Part shown: piece by piece, positions 8,529 through 16,862 of the stretch
Numbering within the stretch: the stretch's first letter is position 1
Layout of the letters: each line of letters starts with the position of its first letter
NCBI GenBank assembly: GCA_947258375.1
Contig: CAMYIJ010000029.1
Span: forward strand, 1-39,616
Reading direction: 5' to 3'
Length of the DNA: 39,616 bases
Source of the DNA: an uncultured Acidimicrobiaceae bacterium
GTDB lineage: Bacteria > Actinomycetota > Acidimicrobiia > Spongiisociales > UBA5794
The notes under the pieces: generated by a model
Databases searched by the model: none
The model's input: only the letters and a program-made list of their open reading frames with translations
Told to the model about the DNA's origin: nothing
Translations under genes and position numbers: made by a program

Positions 8529-9983
8529 GTGAAGACGCTCACCGAGACTGATATCCAGGGAATCATCGATCGGGTCCAGGATCGGCTCAGCGGTGCCGGC
8601 GAACGGCCGGCTGCCACGGTGGCGGCCCGGTCTTCGCTGACCGAGGATGTTGAGCTGGGAGACGGCATCCATACAGGGATCGACGAGGCGGTGGCCGCCG
8701 CCAAGCGGGCCCAGGACGTCTACTCGCGGATGGGACTCCAAACCCGGCACACCATTATCGACGCAGTGCGGGCCGCGATGGTTGCCGAGTCGGAGAACCT
8801 GGCGATGCTGGCCCACACCGAAACCGGTCTGGGGCGCTACGAGGACAAGATCATCAAGAACCGCCTCGTGGCGAACAAGGCTCCCGGCCCTGAGGACCTC
8901 GAGCCGGACGCCGTGACGGGTGATGCCGGAATGGCCGTGATCGAGTGGGCGCCGGTCGGTCTGGTGGGCGCGATCACGCCTACCACCAACCCCACGTCGA
9001 CGATCATCAACAACACCATCTCGATACTGTCCGCCGGCAACGCCGTCGTCTTCAACGTGCACCCCAACGCCAAGAGGTGCTCTGCAGAGAACGTCCGGCT
9101 GCTCAACCGCGCCATCGTGGCCGCAGGGGGCCCTCCCGACCTGGTCACCGCGATCGGTGTGCCGACTCTCGACAGTGCCAAGGCGCTGATGCATCACCCC
9201 GACGTCCGGGTTCTCCTCGTCACCGGGGGTCCGGGAGTCGTTGAGGAGGCTCTCCGCGCCACCAAACGGGCCGTCACGGCGGGTCCCGGCAATCCGCCGG
9301 CCGTTGTCGACGAGACGGCGGATATCCCGCGGGCCGCGAGGGCGATCGTCGCCGGGGCGTCGTTCGACAACAACCTCATCTGCACGGATGAGAAGGAAGC
9401 GATCGTTGTCGACTCCGTTGCCGATCAGTTGCTCCGGGAGATGGCCGCCGCCGGGGCGTACGTGCTCAAGGAGCATGAACTAAAGCGGCTGGAGCGCGTG
9501 ATCTTCAAGGAGATGGGGCCGCCCAACAAGCCGGGTGTCATCAATGCGGCGCTCATCGGCAAGAACGCTTCGGTGATTCTCAACGAGATCGGGGTGCAGG
9601 TCGCCGATGATGTCCGGCTGGTCGTCGCCGACGTTCCCAACGAGCACAACCTGGTGTGGACCGAGCAGATGATGCCGGTGTTCCCGGTGACCCGGGTACC
9701 CAACGTCGACGTCGGGATCGAGTTGGCCGTTCGCGCCGAGCATGGTTTCCGCCACACTGCGGGGATTCACTCCACCAACGTCGAGACCATCACCCGGATG
9801 GCGCGGGCGATGAACTGCTCGATCTTCGTGGCCAACGGGTCGTTCTTCTCCGGCCTCGGTCACGGGGGCGAGGGCTACAGCTCGTTCTCGATCGCCAGTC
9901 CCAGCGGCGATGGCATGACACGCCCGCGCACGTTCTCACGGCCGCGCCGTGTGAGCGTCGTCGGGGCATTGCGGATCGTCTAG
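8529..9983 (+). CDS. CoA-acylating aldehyde dehydrogenase (PduP/EutE family), BMC signature enzyme
   Basis: The 484-residue protein is an NAD+-dependent acylating aldehyde dehydrogenase converting an aldehyde plus CoA to acyl-CoA. The catalytic cysteine is C285 in FDNNLICTDEKEA. The family segments WAPVGLVGAITPTTNPTST (residues 140-158), the glycine-rich VTGGPGVVEEA and AGPGNPPAVVDETAD are all present. Residues 4-21 (LTETDIQGIIDRVQDRLS) form an amphipathic helix followed by a disordered linker, the encapsulation peptide typical of PduP-type enzymes. The DeoC upstream makes acetaldehyde its likely substrate. The GTG start at 8529 has only a weak, distant GGAAG. It is immediately followed by a shell gene, 3 bp after the stop. 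Confidence 0.93.
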   Translation: MKTLTETDIQGIIDRVQDRLSGAGERPAATVAARSSLTEDVELGDGIHTGIDEAVAAAKRAQDVYSRMGLQTRHTIIDAVRAAMVAESENLAMLAHTETGLGRYEDKIIKNRLVANKAPGPEDLEPDAVTGDAGMAVIEWAPVGLVGAITPTTNPTSTIINNTISILSAGNAVVFNVHPNAKRCSAENVRLLNRAIVAAGGPPDLVTAIGVPTLDSAKALMHHPDVRVLLVTGGPGVVEEALRATKRAVTAGPGNPPAVVDETADIPRAARAIVAGASFDNNLICTDEKEAIVVDSVADQLLREMAAAGAYVLKEHELKRLERVIFKEMGPPNKPGVINAALIGKNASVILNEIGVQVADDVRLVVADVPNEHNLVWTEQMMPVFPVTRVPNVDVGIELAVRAEHGFRHTAGIHSTNVETITRMARAMNCSIFVANGSFFSGLGHGGEGYSSFSIASPSGDGMTRPRTFSRPRRVSVVGALRIV

Positions 9984-9986
9984 CGG

Positions 9987-10571
9987 ATGGGCTTCACCTC
10001 CGCGATCGCACTTCTCGAGTTCGGGTCGATTGCGGCCGGTATCGAAGCGGGCGACGCCATGGTCAAGCGCGCCGCCCTCGACGTCATCAAGACCGGAACG
10101 GTGCAGCCCGGCCGCTACCTGATTCTGATCGGTGGCACCGTCGCCGACCTCGAAGAGGCCCTCGATGCGGCAATGCTCGTGAGCAGTGATTACGTGGTTG
10201 ACCGGATGTTCCTGCCCGATCCGCACCCGCAGCTGGTGGCGGCCCTCACCGGCACCAGGGAGGTGGGGGAGGGCGAGGCGCTCGGTATCATCGAGACGGC
10301 TTCGGTCGCCGCGACGATCACTGCGGCCGACGCGGGGCTCAAAGGAGCCGCCGTGACATTACGGGAGATCTTCCTGGCCGACGGTCTCGGCGGTAAGGGC
10401 TACCTGCTCTTCCGGGGCCCGGTGGTCGAGGTGGAGGCAGCGGTAGAGATCGGCACCCAACGGGTTCCCGGACGGCTGGTGGGCTCCCGTGTAATTGCCC
10501 AGCTTCACGACGAGATGGACGAGAATCTGGCGGCCCACGGGCGCTTCGGCGTGCGGGTGCGAGGGAGCTGA
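9987..10571 (+). CDS. BMC-T shell protein, single-layer type
   Basis: The 194-residue protein has two BMC domains. The first opens with AIALLEFGSIAAGIEAGDAM and contains QPGRYLILIGGTVADLEEALDA. The second starts near residue 97 with EALGIIETASVAATITAADA and ends in GSRVIAQLHDEMDENL. It resembles the non-stacking trimers of PduT/H. ochraceum T1 type, but has no cysteine at the pore to hold an iron-sulfur cluster. It therefore probably acts as a facet tile or small-molecule pore. The ATG is 3 bp after the aldehyde dehydrogenase stop and has no strong ribosome site, which suggests coupling. Confidence 0.9.
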   Translation: MGFTSAIALLEFGSIAAGIEAGDAMVKRAALDVIKTGTVQPGRYLILIGGTVADLEEALDAAMLVSSDYVVDRMFLPDPHPQLVAALTGTREVGEGEALGIIETASVAATITAADAGLKGAAVTLREIFLADGLGGKGYLLFRGPVVEVEAAVEIGTQRVPGRLVGSRVIAQLHDEMDENLAAHGRFGVRVRGS

Positions 10572-10573
10572 CG

Positions 10574-10939
10574 GTGCATTTGGGACGAGTCATTGGAACC
10601 GTGGTCGCCACCGAGAAGACCCCGAATCTCGAAGGGGTCCGGTTCCTGATCGTGCAGCCGCTCGAGCGCGACCTGGCGAACCGGGGCCGGCCCGTGATCG
10701 CCGCGGACGGTGTCCATATGGCCGGGCCCGGCGAGCTGATCTACTTCGTGGGCTCGCGCGAGGCCGCCCAGGCGATGCCGGAACCGTTCGTCCCGGTCGA
10801 CCACGCGATCGTCGGCATCGTCGACCAGTTGGCTGTTGAGCCACTGCCCGCTGCCAAGAAGCCGGCTGCCAAGAAGCCGGCAGTCAAGAAGTCGGCAGCC
10901 AAGAAGCCGGCAGCGAAGAAGACGGGGGTCGAGAAATGA
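10574..10939 (+). CDS. BMC-P vertex protein 2 with lysine-rich C-terminal tail
   Basis: Residues 1-88 are a normal EutN/CcmL domain (HLGRVIGTVVATEKTPNLEGVRFL, then VIAADGVHMAGPGELIYFVGSREAAQA and a closing HAIVGIVDQL). Residues 92-117 add five tandem pentapeptides of the AAKKP type, giving a tail with 11 lysines and no acidic residue until the last two positions. The composition resembles the C-termini of histone H1-like and mycobacterial HupB proteins. In the pentamer, five such tails would lie together on one face of the vertex. The function is unknown: binding nucleic acid, polyphosphate or acidic cargo linkers are all possible. The GTG start follows GAGGGAG, and the stop overlaps the next gene (ATGA). 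Confidence 0.9.
   Translation: MHLGRVIGTVVATEKTPNLEGVRFLIVQPLERDLANRGRPVIAADGVHMAGPGELIYFVGSREAAQAMPEPFVPVDHAIVGIVDQLAVEPLPAAKKPAAKKPAVKKSAAKKPAAKKTGVEK
10850..10924 (+). repeat. Five 15-bp tandem repeats encoding AAKKP-like pentapeptides
   Basis: Five in-frame 15-bp units of the form GCNGCCAAGAAGCCG encode AAKKP, AAKKP, AVKKS, AAKKP and AAKKT. Third-position differences between units (GCT versus GCA) show some divergence since duplication, so the tail is not a brand-new slippage product. Confidence 0.9.
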
Positions 10940-11202
10940 AAATCGGCCGCGTGGCCGGGACCGTCGTCTCCACGATCAGCGCCCCGATCTTCGACCACCG
11001 GCGGCTGCTCCTCTGCGACCTGCTCACCCCAGCCGGCGAGCCGACCGGCGACTACACGATCGCCGTCGACGTAGTCGATGCCGGAGCCGGCGAGACTGTG
11101 CTGATTCTCGACGAGGGCACCGGCGCCCGGCAGATCATGGGCTGGACGGTGGCCCCGATCCGGGCGGTGGTCGTTGGCATAATCGACGACATCGACGTGT
11201 AG
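10936..11202 (+). CDS. BMC-P vertex protein 3 (EutN/CcmL type)
   Basis: The 88-residue product is a short EutN domain: KIGRVAGTVVSTISAPIFDHRRLLLCDLL, then TIAVDVVDAGAGETVLILDEGTGARQI and a closing IRAVVVGIIDDIDV. It overlaps the lysine-tailed gene by 4 bp, so the two are likely made in a fixed ratio. Three dissimilar pentamers in one operon, as in the H. ochraceum shell system, suggest that vertices are not all alike. Confidence 0.92.
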   Translation: MKIGRVAGTVVSTISAPIFDHRRLLLCDLLTPAGEPTGDYTIAVDVVDAGAGETVLILDEGTGARQIMGWTVAPIRAVVVGIIDDIDV

Positions 11203-11219
11203 GCGGCGGAAAAGGCCGA

Positions 11220-11225
11220 TACCCT
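11220..11225 (+). promoter_or_regulatory. Possible -10 box for a leaderless transporter mRNA
   Basis: TACCCT ends 7 nt before the GTG at 11233, and no Shine-Dalgarno is present. The spacing equals that at the BMC regulator. No good -35 is seen, so read-through from the BMC operon is also possible. Confidence 0.3.
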
Positions 11226-11232
11226 GCAGTTC

Positions 11233-13716
11233 GTGACGCAGCATGCCTCGACCGAGCGACGGGGCACTCTCGGGACTTTCGCGGGGGTGTTCACGCCGTC
11301 GATCCTCACCATCCTCGGAATCATCCTGTTCCTGCGGCTCGGCTTCGTGGTCGGCAACGCCGGTTTGCGCAACACGTTGTTCATCATGGCCATTGCCACG
11401 GCCGTGGCGGTGGTGACGAGCATCTCGCTGGCGGCTATAGCCACCAACCTCGAGGTGCGGGCGGGTGGCGACTACTACATGATCTCGCGCACCCTCGGCA
11501 TGGAGTTCGGAGGCGCCATCGGAGTTGTTCTCTTTCTGGCGCAGTCGGTTTCGATCGCCTTCTATGCCGTTGGATTTGGTGAAGCGGTCTCCCGCACCGC
11601 CGACCTCACGGCGTCCTGGGCCCCGCAGGTCATTGCCGCCGTCGCCATCGTCGCCCTCTACGGGCTCGCCTGGCTGGGAGCAGACGCGGCCAGCCGCTTT
11701 CAGTTCGGGGTGATGGTGCTGCTGGTGCTTGCTCTCGGCTCGTTCTATCTCGGAGCCATTCCCGACTTCGACCTGGGCCTGGCAGGCGACGGCTGGGGGC
11801 GGCCATCCGGGACGCTGGGGTTCTGGGCGGTGTTCGCCATCTTCTTTCCGGCAGTTACCGGGTTCACGCAGGGGGTCAGCATGTCGGGCGATTTGCGCGA
11901 CCCGGGCCGGAGCCTGCCTGCCGGTACTTTCGCCGCCGTCGGTGTCTCAACGCTCGTCTACGTCACTGTGGCCCTCCTCTTCGCCGGCAACCTCTCTTCC
12001 GCGGGACTGATCTCAGATAGGGGCGCAATGGGAGCCGTGGCTGCTTGGAGCCCGCTCATCGTGGCCGGCGTCGTGGCCGCCACGCTGTCTTCGGCCATGG
12101 CATCCTTTCTCGGCGCTCCGCGGATTCTGCAGTCGCTGGCGTCCGATCGGGTATTTCCGATCCTCAACACTCTTGCCAAGGGCCACGGCCCGACGGCGAA
12201 CCCGCGCCGGGCGACCCTTCTTTCGTTGGCGATCGCGTTGGCCACGGTCGCTCTCGGCGAGCTCAACGCCATCGCTCCGGTCGTGTCGATGTTCTTCCTC
12301 ATCTCCTACGGGCTGCTCAACTACGCGACCTACTACGAGGCTCGTGGAGCCGACCCTTCTTTCCGCCCTCGTTTCAGGTGGTTCGACCGGCGGCTCAGCC
12401 TCGGCGGCGCGCTGGCCTGCCTCGGCGTCATGCTGGCCATCAACCCGATTGCCGGGGGACTGGCGATCGCGGCGTTGCTCGGCATTCGCTACTACCTGCA
12501 GCAGGTCGACCGGCCAAGAAGGTGGACAGACGCCAGCCGCTCGTTCTACTTCCAGAGAGCCAAGGAGAGCATCCGGGCCATCCCGCCGGGGGCGGTCAAT
12601 CCTCGGAGCTGGCGTCCCCAGGTCCTGGCGTTCTCGGCCGAACCGCACAGGCGCGCTCGGCTGCTCCGCTTCGCCTCATGGCTCGAGGGTGGTGCCGGTC
12701 TCACGGCGGTCATTCAGATCGTGGTCGGCCAGGGTGCCGTCAGCCGCAAGGAGAGAGCCGAGCAGGATGCCGCCCTCCAGCGCGAGGTCAGCAACACCGG
12801 CCTGGATGTCCACGGCCGCGCCGTCCTCGCCCCCGATGCGATGGAAGCGTTGCCTGTGATCGTGCAGTCCTTTGGGCTGGGGCCCATCAAGGCCAATACA
12901 GTCCTGTTCGGATGGCCGGAGACGGACGAGGCCGCCCACCTCGCGAGCTACCTCCTCGCCGTTCGCGAGGTCCACCGCCTGGGGCTCAATGTGGTGAACA
13001 TGCTCAGCGACGAGGAGCGCTGGGCGCGCCTGGCCGAGATACCCGAGGCCGAACGACGCATCGACGTGTGGTGGGATGGTGATGACGCCAGCCGCATGGC
13101 GTTGCTTTCGGCCTATCTGTTCACCAGGACCGAGGACTGGGGGCAGGCTCGAGTGCGGCTCCTCGGTGGCGCCGTCGCCGGCGAATTGGTGGCGCCCACC
13201 CGCAAGACGCTCGAGGCCATGGCGTACCGGGCGCGGATTGCGGCCGACGTCGAGTGTTTTGTCCATCCCGATGAGGACACCGTCGTGGCAGCCTCGGCGG
13301 ATGCCGCCTTCGTGTTCCTACCGGCCCGGCTACGCCGCAAGGAGATGGTCGGACCGTTCGAGATCGACATGGCGGCGGTGCTGCGGCAGCTGCCGACGAG
13401 TTCTGCCGTTCTCGCCGGGGAAACCTTCGACCTGGCTTCGCCTCCCGAATCAGCCGCCCACCAGGCGCTCGGCGTGGCCGAGGAGCGACTTGACAGCGCC
13501 GAACAGCGGGTGCGCGCTCTCGAGGCCCAATTATCGAATCTCGAGGATGCGCTCGAGGAGCGCCGGGCCCGTGTATCGAGCCTGCTCTATTCGGTAACCG
13601 CCGAAGACGTCCACGCTGCCGAACTGCGGGTCGAGAGCGCAACGAGACGGCTGGCGAAGGCTCGAGTCCACCTCGACTCCGCTCGCGAGGATTTGCGCCG
13701 GCTGACCGAGACATAG
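11233..13716 (+). CDS. SLC12-like cation-chloride cotransporter / APC-superfamily permease
   Basis: The 827-residue protein has about 12 hydrophobic segments between residues 15 and 420, beginning with GVFTPSILTILGIILFLRLGFVVGNAGL, the typical opening of Na-K-Cl cotransporter-like permeases (APC superfamily), and RAGGDYYMISRTLGMEFGGAIG. A soluble domain of about 300 residues follows (VFSAEPHRRARLLRFASWL in general form), as in SLC12 proteins. Residues of about 743-827 are a charged coiled coil (AEERLDSAEQRVRALEAQL) not expected in that family. The transported ion or amino acid cannot be read from sequence. It lies 30 bp after the last shell gene and 12 bp before lhgO. Start GTG. Confidence 0.82.
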   Translation: MTQHASTERRGTLGTFAGVFTPSILTILGIILFLRLGFVVGNAGLRNTLFIMAIATAVAVVTSISLAAIATNLEVRAGGDYYMISRTLGMEFGGAIGVVLFLAQSVSIAFYAVGFGEAVSRTADLTASWAPQVIAAVAIVALYGLAWLGADAASRFQFGVMVLLVLALGSFYLGAIPDFDLGLAGDGWGRPSGTLGFWAVFAIFFPAVTGFTQGVSMSGDLRDPGRSLPAGTFAAVGVSTLVYVTVALLFAGNLSSAGLISDRGAMGAVAAWSPLIVAGVVAATLSSAMASFLGAPRILQSLASDRVFPILNTLAKGHGPTANPRRATLLSLAIALATVALGELNAIAPVVSMFFLISYGLLNYATYYEARGADPSFRPRFRWFDRRLSLGGALACLGVMLAINPIAGGLAIAALLGIRYYLQQVDRPRRWTDASRSFYFQRAKESIRAIPPGAVNPRSWRPQVLAFSAEPHRRARLLRFASWLEGGAGLTAVIQIVVGQGAVSRKERAEQDAALQREVSNTGLDVHGRAVLAPDAMEALPVIVQSFGLGPIKANTVLFGWPETDEAAHLASYLLAVREVHRLGLNVVNMLSDEERWARLAEIPEAERRIDVWWDGDDASRMALLSAYLFTRTEDWGQARVRLLGGAVAGELVAPTRKTLEAMAYRARIAADVECFVHPDEDTVVAASADAAFVFLPARLRRKEMVGPFEIDMAAVLRQLPTSSAVLAGETFDLASPPESAAHQALGVAEERLDSAEQRVRALEAQLSNLEDALEERRARVSSLLYSVTAEDVHAAELRVESATRRLAKARVHLDSAREDLRRLTET

Positions 13717-13728
13717 AGAGGAGCAGCG

Positions 13729-14931
13729 ATGGCAACGACATACGACTACATGATTGTCGGTGGCGGCATCATCGGTCTTGCCGTCGCCAATTCACTCCTG
13801 GAACGATCCCCGGGCGCGTCGCTGGTTCTGATCGAGAAGGAGGCCGACTGGGCGCAGCATCAGTCGGGGCGCAACTCGGGAGTGATCCACGCCGGCGTCT
13901 ACTACGCCCCCGGATCGGCCAAGGCGCTGATGGCGAACGCCGGGAAGGAGTCGATCGTTCGCTTCGCCGAGCGTCACGACATCCCCCATGAGATCTGCGG
14001 CAAGCTCATTGTGGCCACGACCGAGGCGCAGCGGGCTCCGCTCGAGGCGCTCTACTCACGGGCGCAGCAGAACGGCGTGCCCGTCGAGATGCTGACCGCC
14101 CCCCAGGGCAGGGAGATCGAACCCAACGTGCGGATGGTCGCCGCCATCAGTTCCCCAACCACCGGCATCATCGACTACGACGCGGTCTGTCGAACGCTGG
14201 CGCGGTTGGCTGCCGAACGGGGCGCCGACCTGCGGCTCGATACCGAGATGCTGGCTTCTGTCGGCGGTGGCAGCGAACACGTTGTCGAGACGAGCCGGGG
14301 TGAGGTTGCAGCCCGCTTCCTGGTGACCTGCGCCGGGCTGCAGAGCGACCGAATCGTTGCCAGGAGCGGGTCCGAGCCACCGGCAAGAATCGTGCCCTTC
14401 CGCGGCGAGTACTACCAGCTGGTACCGAGCCGCCGTCACCTGATCAACCACCTGGTCTATCCCGTCCCGGACCCCGCCCTGCCGTTCCTGGGAGTCCACT
14501 TCACCCGCATGACCGACGGCAACGTCCACGCCGGCCCCAACGCCGTGCTCGCCCTCAAGCGGGAGGGCTATTCACGCCGCGATGTGTCATTGCGCGACCT
14601 GGGAGGCACCCTCGGCTACGGCGGCTTCTGGCGGCTCGCCCGCCGCTATTGGCGGCGCGGCGCCGGTGAGATGGCGCGTTCCGTGTTCAAAGGCGCTTTC
14701 GTGAGCAACCTGCAGGAGCTGCTCCCCGAAATCACCGCCGCCGATCTGGAGCCGGCACCCGCCGGGGTTCGGGCTCAGGCGGTTCGACCAGACGGTTCCA
14801 TCATCGATGACTTCCTCTTCGTCGACCGCCCCAATGCACTGCACGTAGTGAATGCCCCCTCCCCGGCGGCGACTGCCTCGCTGGAGATCGCGTCCGCGAT
14901 CGTGGATCGGGTGCTGGGAGGGAGTGCCTAG
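13729..14931 (+). CDS. lhgO: L-2-hydroxyglutarate oxidase
   Basis: The 400-residue FAD protein opens with the dinucleotide-binding motif MIVGGGIIGLAVANSLL and continues with the LhgO hallmark QSGRNSGVIHAGVYYAPGS (residues about 43-61) and FRGEYYQLVP. LhgO enzymes oxidise L-2-hydroxyglutarate to 2-oxoglutarate, passing electrons to the quinone pool. The length equals the family norm. A strong GAGAGGAG site precedes the ATG, 12 bp after the transporter stop, so the two are probably co-transcribed. Whether the transporter supplies the substrate is a guess. Confidence 0.88.
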   Translation: MATTYDYMIVGGGIIGLAVANSLLERSPGASLVLIEKEADWAQHQSGRNSGVIHAGVYYAPGSAKALMANAGKESIVRFAERHDIPHEICGKLIVATTEAQRAPLEALYSRAQQNGVPVEMLTAPQGREIEPNVRMVAAISSPTTGIIDYDAVCRTLARLAAERGADLRLDTEMLASVGGGSEHVVETSRGEVAARFLVTCAGLQSDRIVARSGSEPPARIVPFRGEYYQLVPSRRHLINHLVYPVPDPALPFLGVHFTRMTDGNVHAGPNAVLALKREGYSRRDVSLRDLGGTLGYGGFWRLARRYWRRGAGEMARSVFKGAFVSNLQELLPEITAADLEPAPAGVRAQAVRPDGSIIDDFLFVDRPNALHVVNAPSPAATASLEIASAIVDRVLGGSA

Positions 14932-15155
14932 TGAGCCGGCTGGAGTCACCCCACGTTTTGGCCCGACGATCTATCGCCTAATCAGCCGCACGAGCGCATA
15001 TAGTTGATTGGAGTGCTTGTCGTACAGTCCTCCCGCGTGACCGGTACGAGAAGGAGCCGGTGTCGGGGAGTCTTCGAGCAGCACCGCAAAACACGATTGC
15101 CGCAACGCGCCGGCGATGTCGGTTAGACGTGCGGTGGGGAGAAGGGGAAGTCCGC

Positions 15156-16844
15156 ATGTTTACGCGAGTGAGTTCGAGCGCAATCGCCTTTGGAGGTGGA
15201 CTGGTACTGCTGGTGGCCCTGGTAACGCCTGTGGCGGCGGCGCCGCCGGACAATCCGTTCGTCGGATCCTGGGAAAGCACCTACTTGGATGAGAGCAACG
15301 AGATCGGTCAGATTCTCGGCGAGCGCCAGATCCGGATCCAGATTGGCGGCACCGGCCACATACACGGCACTGCCGATCCCACGGGCATCTGTTATGGACA
15401 GTACGGGGAGTTGATACGAAGCTCGTCATTCGGCTCCGGCGAAGTTACCGACGTCGACCCGTTCGTCTTCGAAGGCTCAATTGACGTGTACTGCCACACG
15501 GCGCTCGGCAGGAAGCTGGCCTTGGAGAACTTGCATGTCGAGTACGAGTTCGATGCCGACACCGGCACCCTGGTGGCACGCCACTATCCGGCTACAGCTC
15601 AGATCGACTGTTTATGGCGATCCGGCTCTGATCAGTCGGTTTGCCCCAAGCGCCCCATCAGGATTGGCCTCAATTCCGATCTGTCCGGAGTGTTCGCTTC
15701 GCTCTCCGGGCCCATCGTCGCCGGCCAGGAAGTCTTCTGGCAGATCGTCAACGACAACGGCGGGATCGCCGGGCGTCCGGTTGAGCTGGTGATCCGGGAC
15801 AACGGCTACGACGTGGATACCCATGTCGCCAATTACGAGGAGATGTCGGTAGTCGGCCCCGACGGTGTCTTCATGTTCAGCCAGTCGGTTGGGTCTCCCC
15901 ATACGGCGGCTACGGCCGGAATGCTCGTCGACGACGACCTGATCGCGATCCCTCTGTCGTGGTACTCAGGTTGGGCGGGCCCTGGGCTCGGCACCAACGT
16001 CATGGAGCTGCAGGCCAACTACTGCATCGAAGCTATGAACGGCGTCAGTTATCTGAAGGACTCCAATGACGCGTCAACTATTGCGATCATCTCGCTCCCT
16101 GGTGACTACGGTCAGGACGGGGCGGCAGGAGCCAAGATCGCGGCAGCTGCCCTGGGCCTTGATGTGGTCTTCGATGGCGAGGGTACAGTCTTTCCCGGTG
16201 CTGACCTGGCGCCAGTCATCGCCGGCTTGGTGGCTGCCGAACCCGACATCGTCTGGGTCACTCTTTCGCCGGCAGAGTTCGCCGAGATACTCGGGGGTTC
16301 CTATGTTCAGGGTCTGCGGGCCCAATGGTCAGGCAACTCGCCGACATGGGCTCCTGAGCTCCTCCTCTCGCCGATTGGGCCAATAGCCGACGAGGTGTAC
16401 ACCCACTCGACCTACACGCAGCTGTGGGACGTCCAGGACGGCGCCGGCATGACCGAGATGAAAGATGCGATGCGCACCTATCGACCCGACGCACCGCTCA
16501 CCGACGTCTACGTGCACTCTTGGACCGAGGGGTATGCCACATTGCAGCTGCTGGAGCAGGCCGTCGCGAACGGCGATCTGACACGGGCCGGAATCGTTGC
16601 CGCCCTCGAAGATGTGACCGTCGACTTCAAAGGCCTTGCCCCCAATCAGAGGTGGGGCGGAGACCCGAACGACTACATCGTTCGCGAGACCTACATATAC
16701 GACGTCGACATCACGAATTTCACCCCGGGCGCCACGGTTTCCGACGTAGGAGCCGGACGGGGGTTCACGCTGCTCGAAGGCCCCTTCGTATCCGACACCG
16801 CCGCCGGCTACGACTTCGCGGGTCCGTGCTTCGACATCGGCTGA
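15156..16844 (+). CDS. Secreted Leu/Ile/Val-type ABC substrate-binding protein with extra N-terminal domain
   Basis: Starting at the ATG preceded by GAAGGGGAAG, the product is 562 residues with a signal peptide (SSAIAFGGGLVLLVALVTPVAA, cut near AAPPD). Residues of about 170-560 are a type I periplasmic-binding fold of the branched-chain amino acid receptor type (RIGLNSDLSGVFASLSGPIV, GGIAGRPVELVIRDNGYD, AIISLPGDYGQDGAAGAKIA). Between signal and fold lies an added domain of about 135 residues rich in beta strands (NPFVGSWESTYLDES...), with four cysteines, which I do not recognise. No permease or ATPase gene is adjacent, so it may serve a distant transporter or act as a sensor. The frame is open to 15060, but no signal peptide fits that start. 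Confidence 0.82.
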   Translation: MFTRVSSSAIAFGGGLVLLVALVTPVAAAPPDNPFVGSWESTYLDESNEIGQILGERQIRIQIGGTGHIHGTADPTGICYGQYGELIRSSSFGSGEVTDVDPFVFEGSIDVYCHTALGRKLALENLHVEYEFDADTGTLVARHYPATAQIDCLWRSGSDQSVCPKRPIRIGLNSDLSGVFASLSGPIVAGQEVFWQIVNDNGGIAGRPVELVIRDNGYDVDTHVANYEEMSVVGPDGVFMFSQSVGSPHTAATAGMLVDDDLIAIPLSWYSGWAGPGLGTNVMELQANYCIEAMNGVSYLKDSNDASTIAIISLPGDYGQDGAAGAKIAAAALGLDVVFDGEGTVFPGADLAPVIAGLVAAEPDIVWVTLSPAEFAEILGGSYVQGLRAQWSGNSPTWAPELLLSPIGPIADEVYTHSTYTQLWDVQDGAGMTEMKDAMRTYRPDAPLTDVYVHSWTEGYATLQLLEQAVANGDLTRAGIVAALEDVTVDFKGLAPNQRWGGDPNDYIVRETYIYDVDITNFTPGATVSDVGAGRGFTLLEGPFVSDTAAGYDFAGPCFDIG

Positions 16845-16862
16845 TTTGGGGCCCGGTAGGTC

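Noticed and set aside
8223..9476. 417-codon open frame antisense to the aldehyde dehydrogenase gene
   Set aside because: His/Arg/Gly-rich shadow; the sense gene is certain.
14932..15155. tRNA or small RNA in the 224-bp gap before the binding-protein gene
   Set aside because: No T-arm-like GTTCGA box, cloverleaf pairing or strong hairpin was seen; only weak promoter-like boxes.
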